Assembly: GCA_020249435.1 (NCBI GenBank)
Contig: JADCFQ010000028.1
Location: forward strand, 1-53,422
Reading direction: 5' to 3'
Source of the DNA: Roseomonas sp.
GTDB lineage: Bacteria; Pseudomonadota; Alphaproteobacteria; Acetobacterales; Acetobacteraceae
DNA: 53,422 bases
Shown here: positions 25,484 to 34,519 of the stretch, piece after piece
Layout of the letters: every line of letters begins with the position of its first letter
Position numbering within the stretch: the stretch's first letter is position 1
Position numbers and translations under genes: made by a program
Notes under the pieces: generated by a model
The model's input: the letters and a program-made list of their open reading frames with translations, nothing else
What the model was told of the DNA's origin: nothing
Databases searched by the model: none

Positions 25484-26713
25484 ATGCCAGTTCGTAGGCC
25501 CGGAAACAAACTTGAGCGTTGGGAGATAGCACTTATCAAAGCGATGATGGCCGATGGGCGCTGGCCAACTGATCAGGATATCCTGGCGTATTTTACACGG
25601 CCTACACGGTCGGTGAACCATCGTGCTGTGGGCGAAATTCGCACCGAAAAGAAACACGCTATCATTAAAGCCGCATCCCCTGAGCAACTGGAAAACTTTA
25701 TCGCATCATGGCCAGAGGTTGATGTTGAAACAGGATTGTCGCTGAGAGGCGACGAGCTGCTCATCAAGGCGCGCGAGGCGATGATTGCTGCGGTTCAAAC
25801 GTTCAATGGTGCTGGGCTGACCTTTCGAGCGGAATTGTTTATTGTTACTGCGATCATCGCCTGGACTTATCTTCTACACGCGTGGTTTAAGCGAGAGGGC
25901 GTCGACTATCGTTACATCAAAAATGAGAACGGGCAAAAAACAGTTCTGAAAACTCCATGCGGCGCTGAAAAATATTGGGACTTATCGCAGTCTCTAAAAC
26001 ATCCTCGTTGTCCCGTCGAAAAGGGCACACGGGATAATCTGACTTTTCTGATCGGATTGCGGCATGAAATTGAACATCGTTCCACTACCCGGATTGATAA
26101 CGCAATCAGTGCTAAGCTGCAGGCCTGTTGCATCAATTTCAATGATGCAATCAAGACGCTTTTCGGAACGCAATACGCTCTGGAACGGCGCCTACCTATC
26201 GCGCTACAGTTTGTCACTTTCAGTCCTGATCAGCGCTCAATTTTGAAGAACGCTACGAGCCTCCCTCGAAATATCGAAACGATGATGGATACATTTCAGC
26301 GCGAACTGACACCCGAGCAATGGGCTGATCAACGGTTCGCATTTCGTGTCTACATGTTTCATAAAACCGTCAATCGTGCTCAAAACGCTGATCTCGCAGT
26401 AGAGTTAGTCCCACCGGACTCGGATATCGCGGAGAAGTTCAATCTTGTCTTGAAGGAAGTGGAGAAGCGCAAGTACTTACCCAGCGAAATTGTTTCTATA
26501 ATTCAGGCTGAGGGGTGGGACCTGTTCACGATGGATAGTCACACTAAACTTTGGAAAAATCTCGGTGCAAAAGACCGCGCGAAGGGATACGGCGCTGTGG
26601 CGGTTGGCAAGGTATGGTCATGGTATGACTCATGGCTGACACGAGTGCGGGCCGAATGCGAAAAAAACCCTCAAAAATACCGCACAAGCAACGCTTCACC
26701 TTCAACCACCTAG
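25484..26713 (+). CDS. DUF3644 family protein with HEPN-type RNase motif
   Basis: The 409-residue protein lies in AT-rich sequence (bases 25921-25980 are 25/60 G+C) between two PhoX relatives. The N-terminal 60 residues (KLERWEIALIKAMM, DQDILAYFTRP, SVNHRAVGEIR) look like the small helical domain that precedes DUF3644. Residues 90-245 match DUF3644: KAREAMIAAVQTFNG, TFRAELFIVTAIIAWTYLLHAWF, DYRYI, YWDLSQSLK, NLTFLIGLRHEIEHRS, YALERRLPIALQF. Within it Arg193-HEIE-His198 fits the Rx4-6H signature of HEPN ribonucleases. The C-terminal 150 residues are unrecognised. ATG 25484 has AGGGA upstream; ATG 25439 is possible but lacks a ribosome-binding site. HEPN proteins are often toxins or phage-defence RNases; that role here is inferred. 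Confidence 0.75.
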   Translation: MPVRRPGNKLERWEIALIKAMMADGRWPTDQDILAYFTRPTRSVNHRAVGEIRTEKKHAIIKAASPEQLENFIASWPEVDVETGLSLRGDELLIKAREAMIAAVQTFNGAGLTFRAELFIVTAIIAWTYLLHAWFKREGVDYRYIKNENGQKTVLKTPCGAEKYWDLSQSLKHPRCPVEKGTRDNLTFLIGLRHEIEHRSTTRIDNAISAKLQACCINFNDAIKTLFGTQYALERRLPIALQFVTFSPDQRSILKNATSLPRNIETMMDTFQRELTPEQWADQRFAFRVYMFHKTVNRAQNADLAVELVPPDSDIAEKFNLVLKEVEKRKYLPSEIVSIIQAEGWDLFTMDSHTKLWKNLGAKDRAKGYGAVAVGKVWSWYDSWLTRVRAECEKNPQKYRTSNASPSTT

Positions 26714-26871
26714 TTTGGTCAGCTGTGTTCCATCAGTTGTGGTGTCAAGGACACCTTTTTCGGAGACTGAGGTACGATGTCGCGAAAGCTTCACAATTCA
26801 CGGCTTTTTGCCGATGCGCTGTCTTCCTAATTCTTTCAACAACACAAACCCAGCCGGAACGGGAGCCCATC

Positions 26872-28842
26872 ATGGCGCAAATCACCCCCCAAGCGAATGA
26901 TTTCGAAGCCTTCGACGAGATCGAGAATATCGGCAGCAATCCCGACCCCAAAACCCCAATCGCCGAAATCATTGAAGCCCGCTATGGTCGGCGCGGCCTA
27001 TTGAGCTCCGCTGCCGCGCTCGCCACGCTTGCGGCGGGACTTCCCTCTCAGGCGAAGGCGCAAACTGCGGTGCCGCTCTCCGGCGGCCCTTCCAGCCTCA
27101 CCTTCAGCGAACCGCCGCGCGCCCTGGCGCAGCGCGATTCGGTGGCGGATGGGTATGAAGTGCAAAGCGTCATTCGCTGGGGTGATCCGCTGCTGCCGGG
27201 TGCGCCCGCCTTCGAAGCGGGCCGCACCACAGCCGCCGCGCAGGCTTCGCAATTCGGCTACAACAACGACTACCTCGATTTCTTCCCCCTGCCGCAGGGC
27301 AGCAATGGCAGCGATCACGGGCTTCTGGTGGTCAATCACGAATACACCAATCCCGGCCTGATGTGGGGCGGGCTTGGCAGCGGCAGCGCTTCCCGCCAGC
27401 GCGTCAATGCCGAACAGGCCGAAGCCGAGATCATGGCCCATGGGCTTTCCGTGGTCGAAATCCGCAAGGAAAATGGCCGTTGGGGCTATGTGAAGGATAG
27501 CCGGCTCAATCGCCGCATCACGGCTGCGACGCCGGTGCAGATTTCCGGCCCCGCCGCCGGGCATGACCTGCTGAAAACCAAGGCCGACCCCTCGGGGCGG
27601 CAGGTGCTCGGTACACTCAATAACTGCGCCGGGGGCAATACGCCCTGGGGCACGGTGCTGACCGCTGAGGAAAACTTCAACCTTTATTTCGGTGGCGATA
27701 TCTCAAAGACCCCGCATGCCGACAGCTTCCGCCGCTATGGCATTCGCAATGAGGCCTCCTATTCCTGGCCGCGGCACATTGATCGTTTCAATGTGGAGAA
27801 GGAGCCGAATGAGGCGTTCCGCTTCGGCTGGATTGTTGAATTCGATCCGCATGATCCGCAAAGCGTGCCGGTGAAGCGCACCGCCCTTGGCCGCTTCAAG
27901 CATGAAGGCTGCCACCACGCCATCAATGCCGATGGGCGCGTGGTGATTTATATGGGCGATGATGAGCGGTTTGATTTCGTCTATCGCTTCGTGACCGCGC
28001 GGCCCTGGAATCCCGCTGATCGCGCTGCCAATCGCGATTTGCTGGATGATGGCGTGCTCTCGGTCGCCAAATTCCATGATGATGGCCGGGTGGAATGGCT
28101 TGATCTGCTGCAGGGCCAGGGACCGCTGACGCCGGCCAATGGCTTCCACACCCAAGCGGATGTCATGATCCATACCCGCCAGGCCGCAAGCCTGCTGGGC
28201 GCGACGCCGATGGACCGGCCAGAGGATGTGGAACCCAACCCGGCCACGGGCCGCGTTTATGTGCTGCTGACCAATAACAGCAATCGCCGCGCGGAGCAGG
28301 TCAGTGCCGCCAATCCGCGCGCGAATAATCAACATGGCCATGTGGTGGAAATCATCCCGCCTGGTGCTGGGACGCCACGCGTTGATCATGCCGCGCGCGA
28401 AATGCGCTGGGGGCTTTTCCTGATGGCGGGCGCGCCGGGGATTGATCCCGGCACGCGCTATCATCGCGCCATATCGGATCGCGGATGGCTTTCCTGCCCG
28501 GATAATTGCGCTTTTGACAGCAAGGGCCGCATCTGGATTGCGACCGATGGCGCGCCTTCTGCCGCCGGTGTGGCGGATGGGCTCTATGGTGCGGATACTT
28601 CTGGCCATGGTCGTGCGCTGACGCGGCTTTTCTATCAGGCGCCGACCGGGGCGGAGGTTTGCGGCCCCCTATTCACGCCGGACAGCAAGACCGTTTTCTT
28701 GGCCATCCAGCATCCGGGTGAGGATTCCGGTTCCACCTTTGAACGCCCTTCCACCCGCTGGCCAGATTTCGCCGAAGGCGTGCCACCACGCCCCGCCGTG
28801 ATTGCCATTGTGAAGAAGGATGGTGGGGAGATTGGGGGTTAG
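26872..28842 (+). CDS. phoX: PhoX family alkaline phosphatase
   Basis: PhoX is a monomeric Fe/Ca-dependent periplasmic phosphomonoesterase that frees phosphate from organic esters. The 656-residue protein has a long N-terminal region and a twin-arginine leader (ARYGRRGLLSSAAALATLAAG, Arg40-Arg41). The family blocks are complete: LLVVNHEYTNP, LNNCAGGNTPWGTVLTAEEN with the metal-bridging Cys, YSWPRHIDRF, VEFDPHDPQSVPVKRTALGRFKHEGCHHA, DDERFDFVYRFV, and the C-terminal HPGEDSGSTFERPSTRWPDF. ATG 26872 has GGGAG upstream; a frame running back to 26632 overlaps DUF3644 and was rejected. Phosphate control via PhoB would be expected; only a weak Pho-box-like stretch is seen near 26724. Confidence 0.9.
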   Translation: MAQITPQANDFEAFDEIENIGSNPDPKTPIAEIIEARYGRRGLLSSAAALATLAAGLPSQAKAQTAVPLSGGPSSLTFSEPPRALAQRDSVADGYEVQSVIRWGDPLLPGAPAFEAGRTTAAAQASQFGYNNDYLDFFPLPQGSNGSDHGLLVVNHEYTNPGLMWGGLGSGSASRQRVNAEQAEAEIMAHGLSVVEIRKENGRWGYVKDSRLNRRITAATPVQISGPAAGHDLLKTKADPSGRQVLGTLNNCAGGNTPWGTVLTAEENFNLYFGGDISKTPHADSFRRYGIRNEASYSWPRHIDRFNVEKEPNEAFRFGWIVEFDPHDPQSVPVKRTALGRFKHEGCHHAINADGRVVIYMGDDERFDFVYRFVTARPWNPADRAANRDLLDDGVLSVAKFHDDGRVEWLDLLQGQGPLTPANGFHTQADVMIHTRQAASLLGATPMDRPEDVEPNPATGRVYVLLTNNSNRRAEQVSAANPRANNQHGHVVEIIPPGAGTPRVDHAAREMRWGLFLMAGAPGIDPGTRYHRAISDRGWLSCPDNCAFDSKGRIWIATDGAPSAAGVADGLYGADTSGHGRALTRLFYQAPTGAEVCGPLFTPDSKTVFLAIQHPGEDSGSTFERPSTRWPDFAEGVPPRPAVIAIVKKDGGEIGG

Positions 28843-28868
28843 GTTTCATCTGCTGGCTTGGGACCAGG

Positions 28869-29663
28869 CTAAATCCCATCCGGCAGGTGGATTTCGCCCT
28901 TGGCGTAAAGCACGGCATCGCCTGCCATGTGCACGCGATCGCCGCGCCATTCGCACCAAAGCGTGCCGCCCCGCGCACTCGCCTGGCGGCACACCAGGGA
29001 TTTGCGGCCAAGCCGCGCGGCCCAGAAGGGCACAAGCTGCACATGCGCGGTGCCCGTCACCGGGTCTTCCGGCACGCCAACCTTCACCGCGAAAAAGCGT
29101 GAGGTGATATCCACCCCCTCCCCGCCGGCGGCCGTCACAATCACGCGTTCCGGCCCCGGCAGCGCGGCGAGCGCCGCGTGATCAGGCAGAAGGGCTGCCA
29201 CCTGTGCAGGGCTTTCCATGACGCAAATCCAATCGCGCGCGCGATGCACTTCAAGCGGCGTGGCGCCCAATGCCGCGGCAAGCCCCACAGGTGGCATCGC
29301 GGCTTCGGAAAGCCGTGCCGGGAAATCAAGAATAAAGCGAGGCCCATCCGCTTCCACCAGCAAGGGGCCAGACAGGGTGTGAAAGGTGAAGGGCGGCGCT
29401 TCGCCCAATTCGCGCGCCAGCACAAAGGCGGTCGCAAGGGTCGCATGGCCGCACATTTCAACCTCGGCCTTGGGCGTGAACCATCGCAACCGCCATCCAG
29501 CGCCTTCGCGCATGACAAAGGCGGTTTCGGAAAGATTATGCTCAGCCGCCATGGCCTGCATCACCGCATCCGGTAGCGGCGCTTCAAGCGGCACCACGGC
29601 GGCGGGATTGCCGGCAAAGGGGCGCTTGGTGAAGGCATCAACCAGGAAAAGCGGGAGTTTCAC
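28869..29663 (-). CDS. PhzF family isomerase/epimerase-like protein
   Basis: The 264-residue protein has the double hot-dog-like fold of PhzF and diaminopimelate epimerase. FAGNPAAVV and NLSETAFV carry the family's catalytic acid (Glu46); FTPKAEVEMCGHATLATAFVL and DPVTGTAHVQLVPFW are the two glycine/His signatures. PhzF proper isomerises dihydro-hydroxyanthranilate in phenazine synthesis, but no phenazine genes are present. Most solitary relatives have unknown substrates, so I give no symbol. The start is GTG 29663, without a strong ribosome-binding site. It is convergent with phoX at 26 bases. Confidence 0.88.
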   Translation of the reverse strand: MKLPLFLVDAFTKRPFAGNPAAVVPLEAPLPDAVMQAMAAEHNLSETAFVMREGAGWRLRWFTPKAEVEMCGHATLATAFVLARELGEAPPFTFHTLSGPLLVEADGPRFILDFPARLSEAAMPPVGLAAALGATPLEVHRARDWICVMESPAQVAALLPDHAALAALPGPERVIVTAAGGEGVDITSRFFAVKVGVPEDPVTGTAHVQLVPFWAARLGRKSLVCRQASARGGTLWCEWRGDRVHMAGDAVLYAKGEIHLPDGI

Positions 29664-29708
29664 GATGAATGCAGATAAGATATCCTGAAGGGGATTATCG
29701 AGCCTCAG

Positions 29709-32018
29709 TCAGACCTGAATGGATAGACTCGTGATGATCGCAAAGGGATCCTGAGGAGCGCTTGCCGCCGCCATCGCCGCTGTTGCCTCCGCCATCAGGA
29801 AACGTTCAGCCAAGGCATTGACCTCATCGGTTTTCTGTAAATCGGCAAGATTCATCCTTGTCGTGATGGCGCGTGCCTGGGTTTCGATCGGTTGAATGGC
29901 TATTTCAATCGGCAGGCCCAAGGCCCCAAGAACGACGCGGCTCATCACTGAATTTGCCAAGATGTCATAGGCCGTCTTCATATTTTTGGCATTTTCTTTG
30001 AAGTATATCGCGTCTGCCATGCCTGGATTGGTGGTGCTTAGGCCTGTGCGATATTCGTATTTGGTATAACCGCTCGTTAAAATATCAAGCATCTTCGGGT
30101 CAGCAAGACTGCCGAGGGGGTTCACGAATTTCATCTTTTCCACAATACGGGACGCTTCAGAGGCCATGATCCGCGTGACGGAGCCAACAGAAGACGTGGA
30201 ATACGGACGTCCATCGCGGCCATTCAATACCTGCTGCGAACGCGTGTAAAGCGATTGCGCCCGATTTTGTTCTTCAATCGTGACGGCGGACGTCAGCATG
30301 CGATCAGCCATGGCCGCTGATACTTCCAGGGCAAAATTGACATTTCCATTGATGCCATCCTGGTAGAAACTTTCCAACCTGCGCTGAAATTCCTTTGACC
30401 AAGCACCAGAACCAGCCGCATCCAGAGCGGCCAATCTTTCGACCCGCTCGGCAACGCCGGCGGCATTACGGCGCACCTGTTCCAAAGAAATACTCGCCTC
30501 CAGCAGGGCGGCCCGTGCATCACGCGACATTGACGCGGAAAGACTGGTATCGGCTTCAACCTCAATCAAGGCATCGTCTAGTCGCTGAAGCGCTGAGGCA
30601 TAAGACCCGGCACGCACCATCGGTGCCATCTCCCTCAGTGCATTCCAAGCTGACATAGCCAAGCCAACTGGCGGCGTTGTACCTAGCGTAATCGCGCTTA
30701 GCGCTGCCTTGGCGCCATAGGTCACTTCAAGCTGACCGCGTGGCAGGTTGGGCGGCGGGGTATTTTTCATGGCCTCCACCACGGCCGTCGCCTCAGTCTG
30801 GGAAATACGCTTGATCGGTACATCTTCAATTGGTGTGGTCGTCGGCCTGCCATCACGGCTATTGAGCACCATGGTGGAGCGATCAGAATAGGACTTCGCC
30901 AGATCCGCATCGAAAGAATTGACCGAACTATCCACCATGCGCTGGGCCATGGCGGCCGCAACCTCAAGCGCAAAATTTACGTTTTTATCTATACCATCCT
31001 TGTAAAACGCGTCCAGGCGTACCTTATAGGCAGATGACCAGGCAGGGCTGTCTGGCGAATCCAGCATCACGAGCTTTTCGATGCGTTCGGCCACCCCAAA
31101 GGCATCGCGCCCCATCTGTGCCAGCGCTATACCGCTTTCCATCAACGCCAGCCGGCCAGCGCGCGTTTGCTCCGCTGAGATACCGCTGGCGCTCTCAAGA
31201 TCGGTTAAGGCCAGATCAATCGCGGATAGAGCGGAATCAAACTTACCTGTGCCGATGAGCAGCGCCGTTTGCTGGAGTGCATCACGCACGATTCCGGGCA
31301 AATCACTGTCCGGAAGCTCGCCCATGCGAATGGTTACCGCTGTCAGCGTCGCCGTATAATCCAGCTCCAGTTTCGCGCGATCCATGGTGGCGTTCTCACC
31401 GGGACGCAACTGCCCTGCAAGCGCGGTAGTGACACTATCCGCCAAGCCATCAAAGGCACTGACCCTTGGGAGCGGGGGCGGGTAGGTCGGCGCAGTCATC
31501 ACCGCCTCACCCATTCGCAACTGGCTGGCAACAGCGGTTGTCTCCGCGTCAGTCAGCCCGACATAGGCAACAGTTTTTGGCGTGCTGGTCAGCAATAGGT
31601 TCAGCGTGGCCGCAGCATTCACCCAAGTGGTGCCAAGCTGCGCCGCAACGCCGTCGGGATCGTTTGGATCAGACAATAGCGCCCGCTTAACCATGCCTGG
31701 GTTGCCGACCTGATCCGGCAAACCAAGCGCGGGCATGAGAACAGTCAGAACGCGCGGGTCGGAAAGCGCCTTGTCGAGGTCCTTTGCGGCCTCCAGAGCC
31801 TGACGAAACTGTGCGATCGCCGAAAGGGTGATTGGGTCCTTTGCTTCCTGTTCAAGTCCCTTTGTCTCAGCGCCCGGGACAATCAAGCGGCGAAAGGCAA
31901 TGACAGCGTCACTCGGGCTTGCCGCCACAGTCGGCATTGCCAAGGGCAGTGTCAGAGCGGTCGAGCCTGATTGGGTGAAAAGGCTCAAGACCAAACTTGA
32001 TGACGCGTTGATAGTCAT
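29709..32018 (-). CDS. DUF1217-like flagellar-associated protein with duplicated central module, copy A
   Basis: The 769-residue soluble, helical protein is the tandem paralogue of copy B. Residues 85-140 (DPRVLTVLMPALGLPDQVGN, RALLSDPNDPDGVAAQLGTTW) look like DUF1217, a family of about 260 residues often near flagellar genes in alphaproteobacteria. A second DUF1217-like part is at 637-745 (YEYRTGLSTTNPGMADAIYF, VVLGALGLP, LADLQKTDEVNALAERFLM). Between them lie two related units, about 215-420 and 430-632, sharing GVAERIEKL/GVAERVERL, LDAFYKDGIDKNVNFALEV/LESFYQDGINGNVNFALEV and VLNSRDGRP/VLNGRDGRP. No other flagellar gene is in the window. The C-terminus ISSLSI-V is shared with copy B. No signal peptide is seen. 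ATG 32018 follows GGGGTGG. Function is unknown. Confidence 0.7.
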   Translation of the reverse strand: MTINASSSLVLSLFTQSGSTALTLPLAMPTVAASPSDAVIAFRRLIVPGAETKGLEQEAKDPITLSAIAQFRQALEAAKDLDKALSDPRVLTVLMPALGLPDQVGNPGMVKRALLSDPNDPDGVAAQLGTTWVNAAATLNLLLTSTPKTVAYVGLTDAETTAVASQLRMGEAVMTAPTYPPPLPRVSAFDGLADSVTTALAGQLRPGENATMDRAKLELDYTATLTAVTIRMGELPDSDLPGIVRDALQQTALLIGTGKFDSALSAIDLALTDLESASGISAEQTRAGRLALMESGIALAQMGRDAFGVAERIEKLVMLDSPDSPAWSSAYKVRLDAFYKDGIDKNVNFALEVAAAMAQRMVDSSVNSFDADLAKSYSDRSTMVLNSRDGRPTTTPIEDVPIKRISQTEATAVVEAMKNTPPPNLPRGQLEVTYGAKAALSAITLGTTPPVGLAMSAWNALREMAPMVRAGSYASALQRLDDALIEVEADTSLSASMSRDARAALLEASISLEQVRRNAAGVAERVERLAALDAAGSGAWSKEFQRRLESFYQDGINGNVNFALEVSAAMADRMLTSAVTIEEQNRAQSLYTRSQQVLNGRDGRPYSTSSVGSVTRIMASEASRIVEKMKFVNPLGSLADPKMLDILTSGYTKYEYRTGLSTTNPGMADAIYFKENAKNMKTAYDILANSVMSRVVLGALGLPIEIAIQPIETQARAITTRMNLADLQKTDEVNALAERFLMAEATAAMAAASAPQDPFAIITSLSIQV
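30123..31376 (-). repeat. tandem internal duplication inside DUF1217-like copy A
   Basis: Unit 1 (31376-30759) and unit 2 (30731-30123) encode about 200 residues each that align through GVAER, the FY-DGI--NVNFALEV helix and the VLN-RDGRP turn. The equivalent pair in copy B is at about 33813-33196 and 33168-32560. Boundaries are judged by eye from the translations. Confidence 0.7.
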
Positions 32019-32142
32019 GACCCACCCCTAGGTTGCAAATCATTAAGAAATCACTGACGCCCTACCGGATCGACGGCTTTGCTTCAGAAACGTTACGCCA
32101 AAACCAAACTTGGCCACCCCATATTTTGTTGGGGAAGGCGCC

Positions 32143-34455
32143 TCAAACCTTGATGGAAAGGCTTGATATCGTCGCAAAAGGATCATTCGACGCATTGCTG
32201 GCTTTTGCCGCTGCCTTGTCGGCTTCCGCCATCAGATAGCGCTCGGCAATGGCGCGCACCTTAGCCGGGTCTTGCAAATCCACGAGCTTGAGGCGTGACG
32301 TCACGGCCCGCGCCTGGGTTTCTACCGGCTGGATAGAAATCTGATCCGGCAGGCCAAGCGCACCCATGACCACACGGCGCAGCACACCATTGCCCAGGAT
32401 ATCATAGGCCGATTTCACGGTTTTCGCGTTTTCGCTGAAATAGATGGCATTCGCCATGCCGGGGTTGGTCTCACTCAGCCCGGTCCGATACTCGTATTTC
32501 GTGAAACCGTTGGTCAGAATTTCCAACATTTTCGGGTCGGAAAGGCTGCCAAGGCGAAGCCCGGACTTCATCGCGGTTACGATCTTATCCGCATCGGATG
32601 GGATGATGCGCGATTGCTGCAGCCCTGCAGCCGTTGAAAGCGGCCGCCCATCGCGACCTTTCAATACCTCGCGAGAACGGTTGAGCAGGGATTGCGCCTG
32701 AAGCGTTTCATCCAACGTGGTCGCCTGGGATAGCATGCGATCCGCCATGGCGACTGAAATCTCCAGCGCGAAATTTACATTGCCGTTGATGCCGTCCTTG
32801 TGGAAATTCTCAAGCCGCGTCTGGAAATCACGGGACCTGACAGCACCGGTTGGTGCCTCCAGCGCTGCCAGTTTTTCCAGGCGTTCCGCCACACCTGGCG
32901 CATTGCGGCGCACCTGTTCAATCAAGGCGCTGGTTTCAAGCAATGCCGCGCTGCCAAGGCGCTTGGTGGCGGCCGGCATGGCCGTTTCATTGGCGATGGC
33001 GGCCAAAGCCTCATCCGCACGCTGAATAGCGGAACCATAGGTGCCCGCCCGCGTCAGCCGCGCAATATCCTTCAAGGCCTGGCTTGCCAGTGTTGGCATG
33101 CCGAAGACCGGTGTTTCCGGAAGCTTGATGGCGCCAAGCGCTGCGCCGGCAGCGTAATTCACCTCAATCTGCGCGCGCGGGATATTGGGGGGCGCGGCAT
33201 TCTTCATGCTGTCCAATAGCTTCGTTGCTTCCGCCTGAGAGATGCGCGCTGCCGGTACCCCTTCAAACGGTGCCCTGGTTGGCTTGCCATCCCGCGTATT
33301 CAGGACATTGTTTGACTTATCGAAATAGGATTTCGCCAAGCTGATTTCATCGGCGTTCAGGGCGGCGTCTTGCATGCGCCGCGCCATCGCCGTGGCCACT
33401 TCAAGCGAGAAATTCAAATTCTTGTCCACACCTTCCTTGTGGAAGGCATCAAGCCTGGTCTTGTAGGCAGGTGCCCAGGCAGCACCGGTCGGCCAATCAA
33501 CGGCCATCAACTGCTCAATGCGCCGCGCCACGCCAAAGGCGTCACGGCGCATCTGGTCAATGCTGATGCCGCCTTCCAAAACCGCAAGGCGGCTCTGGCG
33601 CATTTGGTCTGGCGTCAGCCCAGTCGCACTATTGAGCGCGAGCAAGGTATCATCAACAATGCCAACCGCGGCATCAAGATTGCCGCTGCGCAGAAAGCCC
33701 GCCATTTGCCTGAGCGCATTTTGGGCAATGGCAGGCAGGTTAGCCGCCGGCACATCCATCTGGCGTATTGTTGCCGCGGTTAGAACCGCCATGTGTTCAA
33801 CTTCGCGCCGCGCACGCTCAGGCACCAATTCCTCACCGGCACGGAGGCGCCCAATCAGCGCGCTGGTGACCCTGTCTTCCAGCCCGTCAAAGCCCCTTGA
33901 TCTTGTGGCCGCCGCACGGCTTGCGGGCGGCGTCAGCACCGCCTCACCTATGCGCAATTGCCTCGCAACGGCGGCGGTTTCCTGATCAGTCAGTCCTTCG
34001 AAGGCCGCGGCCTTTGGCGTGGTGGTCGCCTTCAGATTGAGCGTGGTGGCGGCATTCCGCCAGGTCGTTCCAAGCTGCGCGGCCACGCCCTTCGGGTCCT
34101 TTGGATCGGACAGCAAGGCCCGCCTCACCAAGCCTGGATTCCCCACCTGATCTGGCAGGCCAAGCGCTGGCATCAACACCTTCAAAACGCGCGGATCGGA
34201 CAGCGCCTTGTCAATATTCGGCGCCGCATCCAAAGCCTGGCGGAACTGCGCCAAAGCTGTCAGCGTGACCGCGTCTTTTCTTTCGCGCGCGAGGCCCTTT
34301 TCTTCTTCACCGGCTTTGGTGACGCGACGGAAGGCGGAAACAGCTTCCCCGGCGCTGGCCGCAGGGGCAGCGTTACCGAAGGGGAGTATCAGCGAGGTTT
34401 GACCTTGTTGGCCAAACAACCCCGCCATGAGGGTGGCACTCATATTGATAGCCAT
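32143..34455 (-). CDS. DUF1217-like flagellar-associated protein with duplicated central module, copy B
   Basis: The 770-residue paralogue of copy A has the same architecture and nearly identical length. The N-terminal DUF1217-like part (SDPRVLKVLMPALGLPDQVGN, RRALLSDPKDPKGVAAQLGTTW) and C-terminal part (YEYRTGLSETNPGMANAIYF, VVMGALGLPDQISIQPVETQAR) flank two repeated units (GVARRIEQL/GVAERLEKL, LDAFHKEGVDKNLNFSLEV/LENFHKDGINGNVNFALEI, VLNTRDGKP/VLKGRDGRP). The two copies are separated by 124 bases (32019-32142) with no clear terminator or promoter, so co-transcription is possible. ATG 34455 lacks a strong ribosome-binding site; in-frame ATGs four and nine codons downstream are alternatives. 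Function is unknown. The opening residues (MSATLMAGLFGQQGQTSL) contain no cleavable signal, so secretion, if any, would use the flagellar export route. Confidence 0.7.
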   Translation of the reverse strand: MAINMSATLMAGLFGQQGQTSLILPFGNAAPAASAGEAVSAFRRVTKAGEEEKGLARERKDAVTLTALAQFRQALDAAPNIDKALSDPRVLKVLMPALGLPDQVGNPGLVRRALLSDPKDPKGVAAQLGTTWRNAATTLNLKATTTPKAAAFEGLTDQETAAVARQLRIGEAVLTPPASRAAATRSRGFDGLEDRVTSALIGRLRAGEELVPERARREVEHMAVLTAATIRQMDVPAANLPAIAQNALRQMAGFLRSGNLDAAVGIVDDTLLALNSATGLTPDQMRQSRLAVLEGGISIDQMRRDAFGVARRIEQLMAVDWPTGAAWAPAYKTRLDAFHKEGVDKNLNFSLEVATAMARRMQDAALNADEISLAKSYFDKSNNVLNTRDGKPTRAPFEGVPAARISQAEATKLLDSMKNAAPPNIPRAQIEVNYAAGAALGAIKLPETPVFGMPTLASQALKDIARLTRAGTYGSAIQRADEALAAIANETAMPAATKRLGSAALLETSALIEQVRRNAPGVAERLEKLAALEAPTGAVRSRDFQTRLENFHKDGINGNVNFALEISVAMADRMLSQATTLDETLQAQSLLNRSREVLKGRDGRPLSTAAGLQQSRIIPSDADKIVTAMKSGLRLGSLSDPKMLEILTNGFTKYEYRTGLSETNPGMANAIYFSENAKTVKSAYDILGNGVLRRVVMGALGLPDQISIQPVETQARAVTSRLKLVDLQDPAKVRAIAERYLMAEADKAAAKASNASNDPFATISSLSIKV

Positions 34456-34519
34456 AGACGGAGGGTGCTCAGGAAAAGGTTAACAAATCCTGAAGAAAAC
34501 TGGCCCCGAGCGCATAAAA

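Noticed and set aside
26714-26750. Pho-box-like stretch upstream of phoX (CTGTGTT-CCAT-CAGTTGT)
   Set aside because: It matches the CTGTCAT repeats at only five and four of seven positions, too weak to call a PhoB site although regulation by phosphate is expected.
32019-32142. Sigma54- or sigma28-type flagellar promoter before DUF1217-like copy A
   Set aside because: No TGGCAC-N5-TTGC or TAAG-N15-CGATA match of acceptable quality in the 124-base gap.
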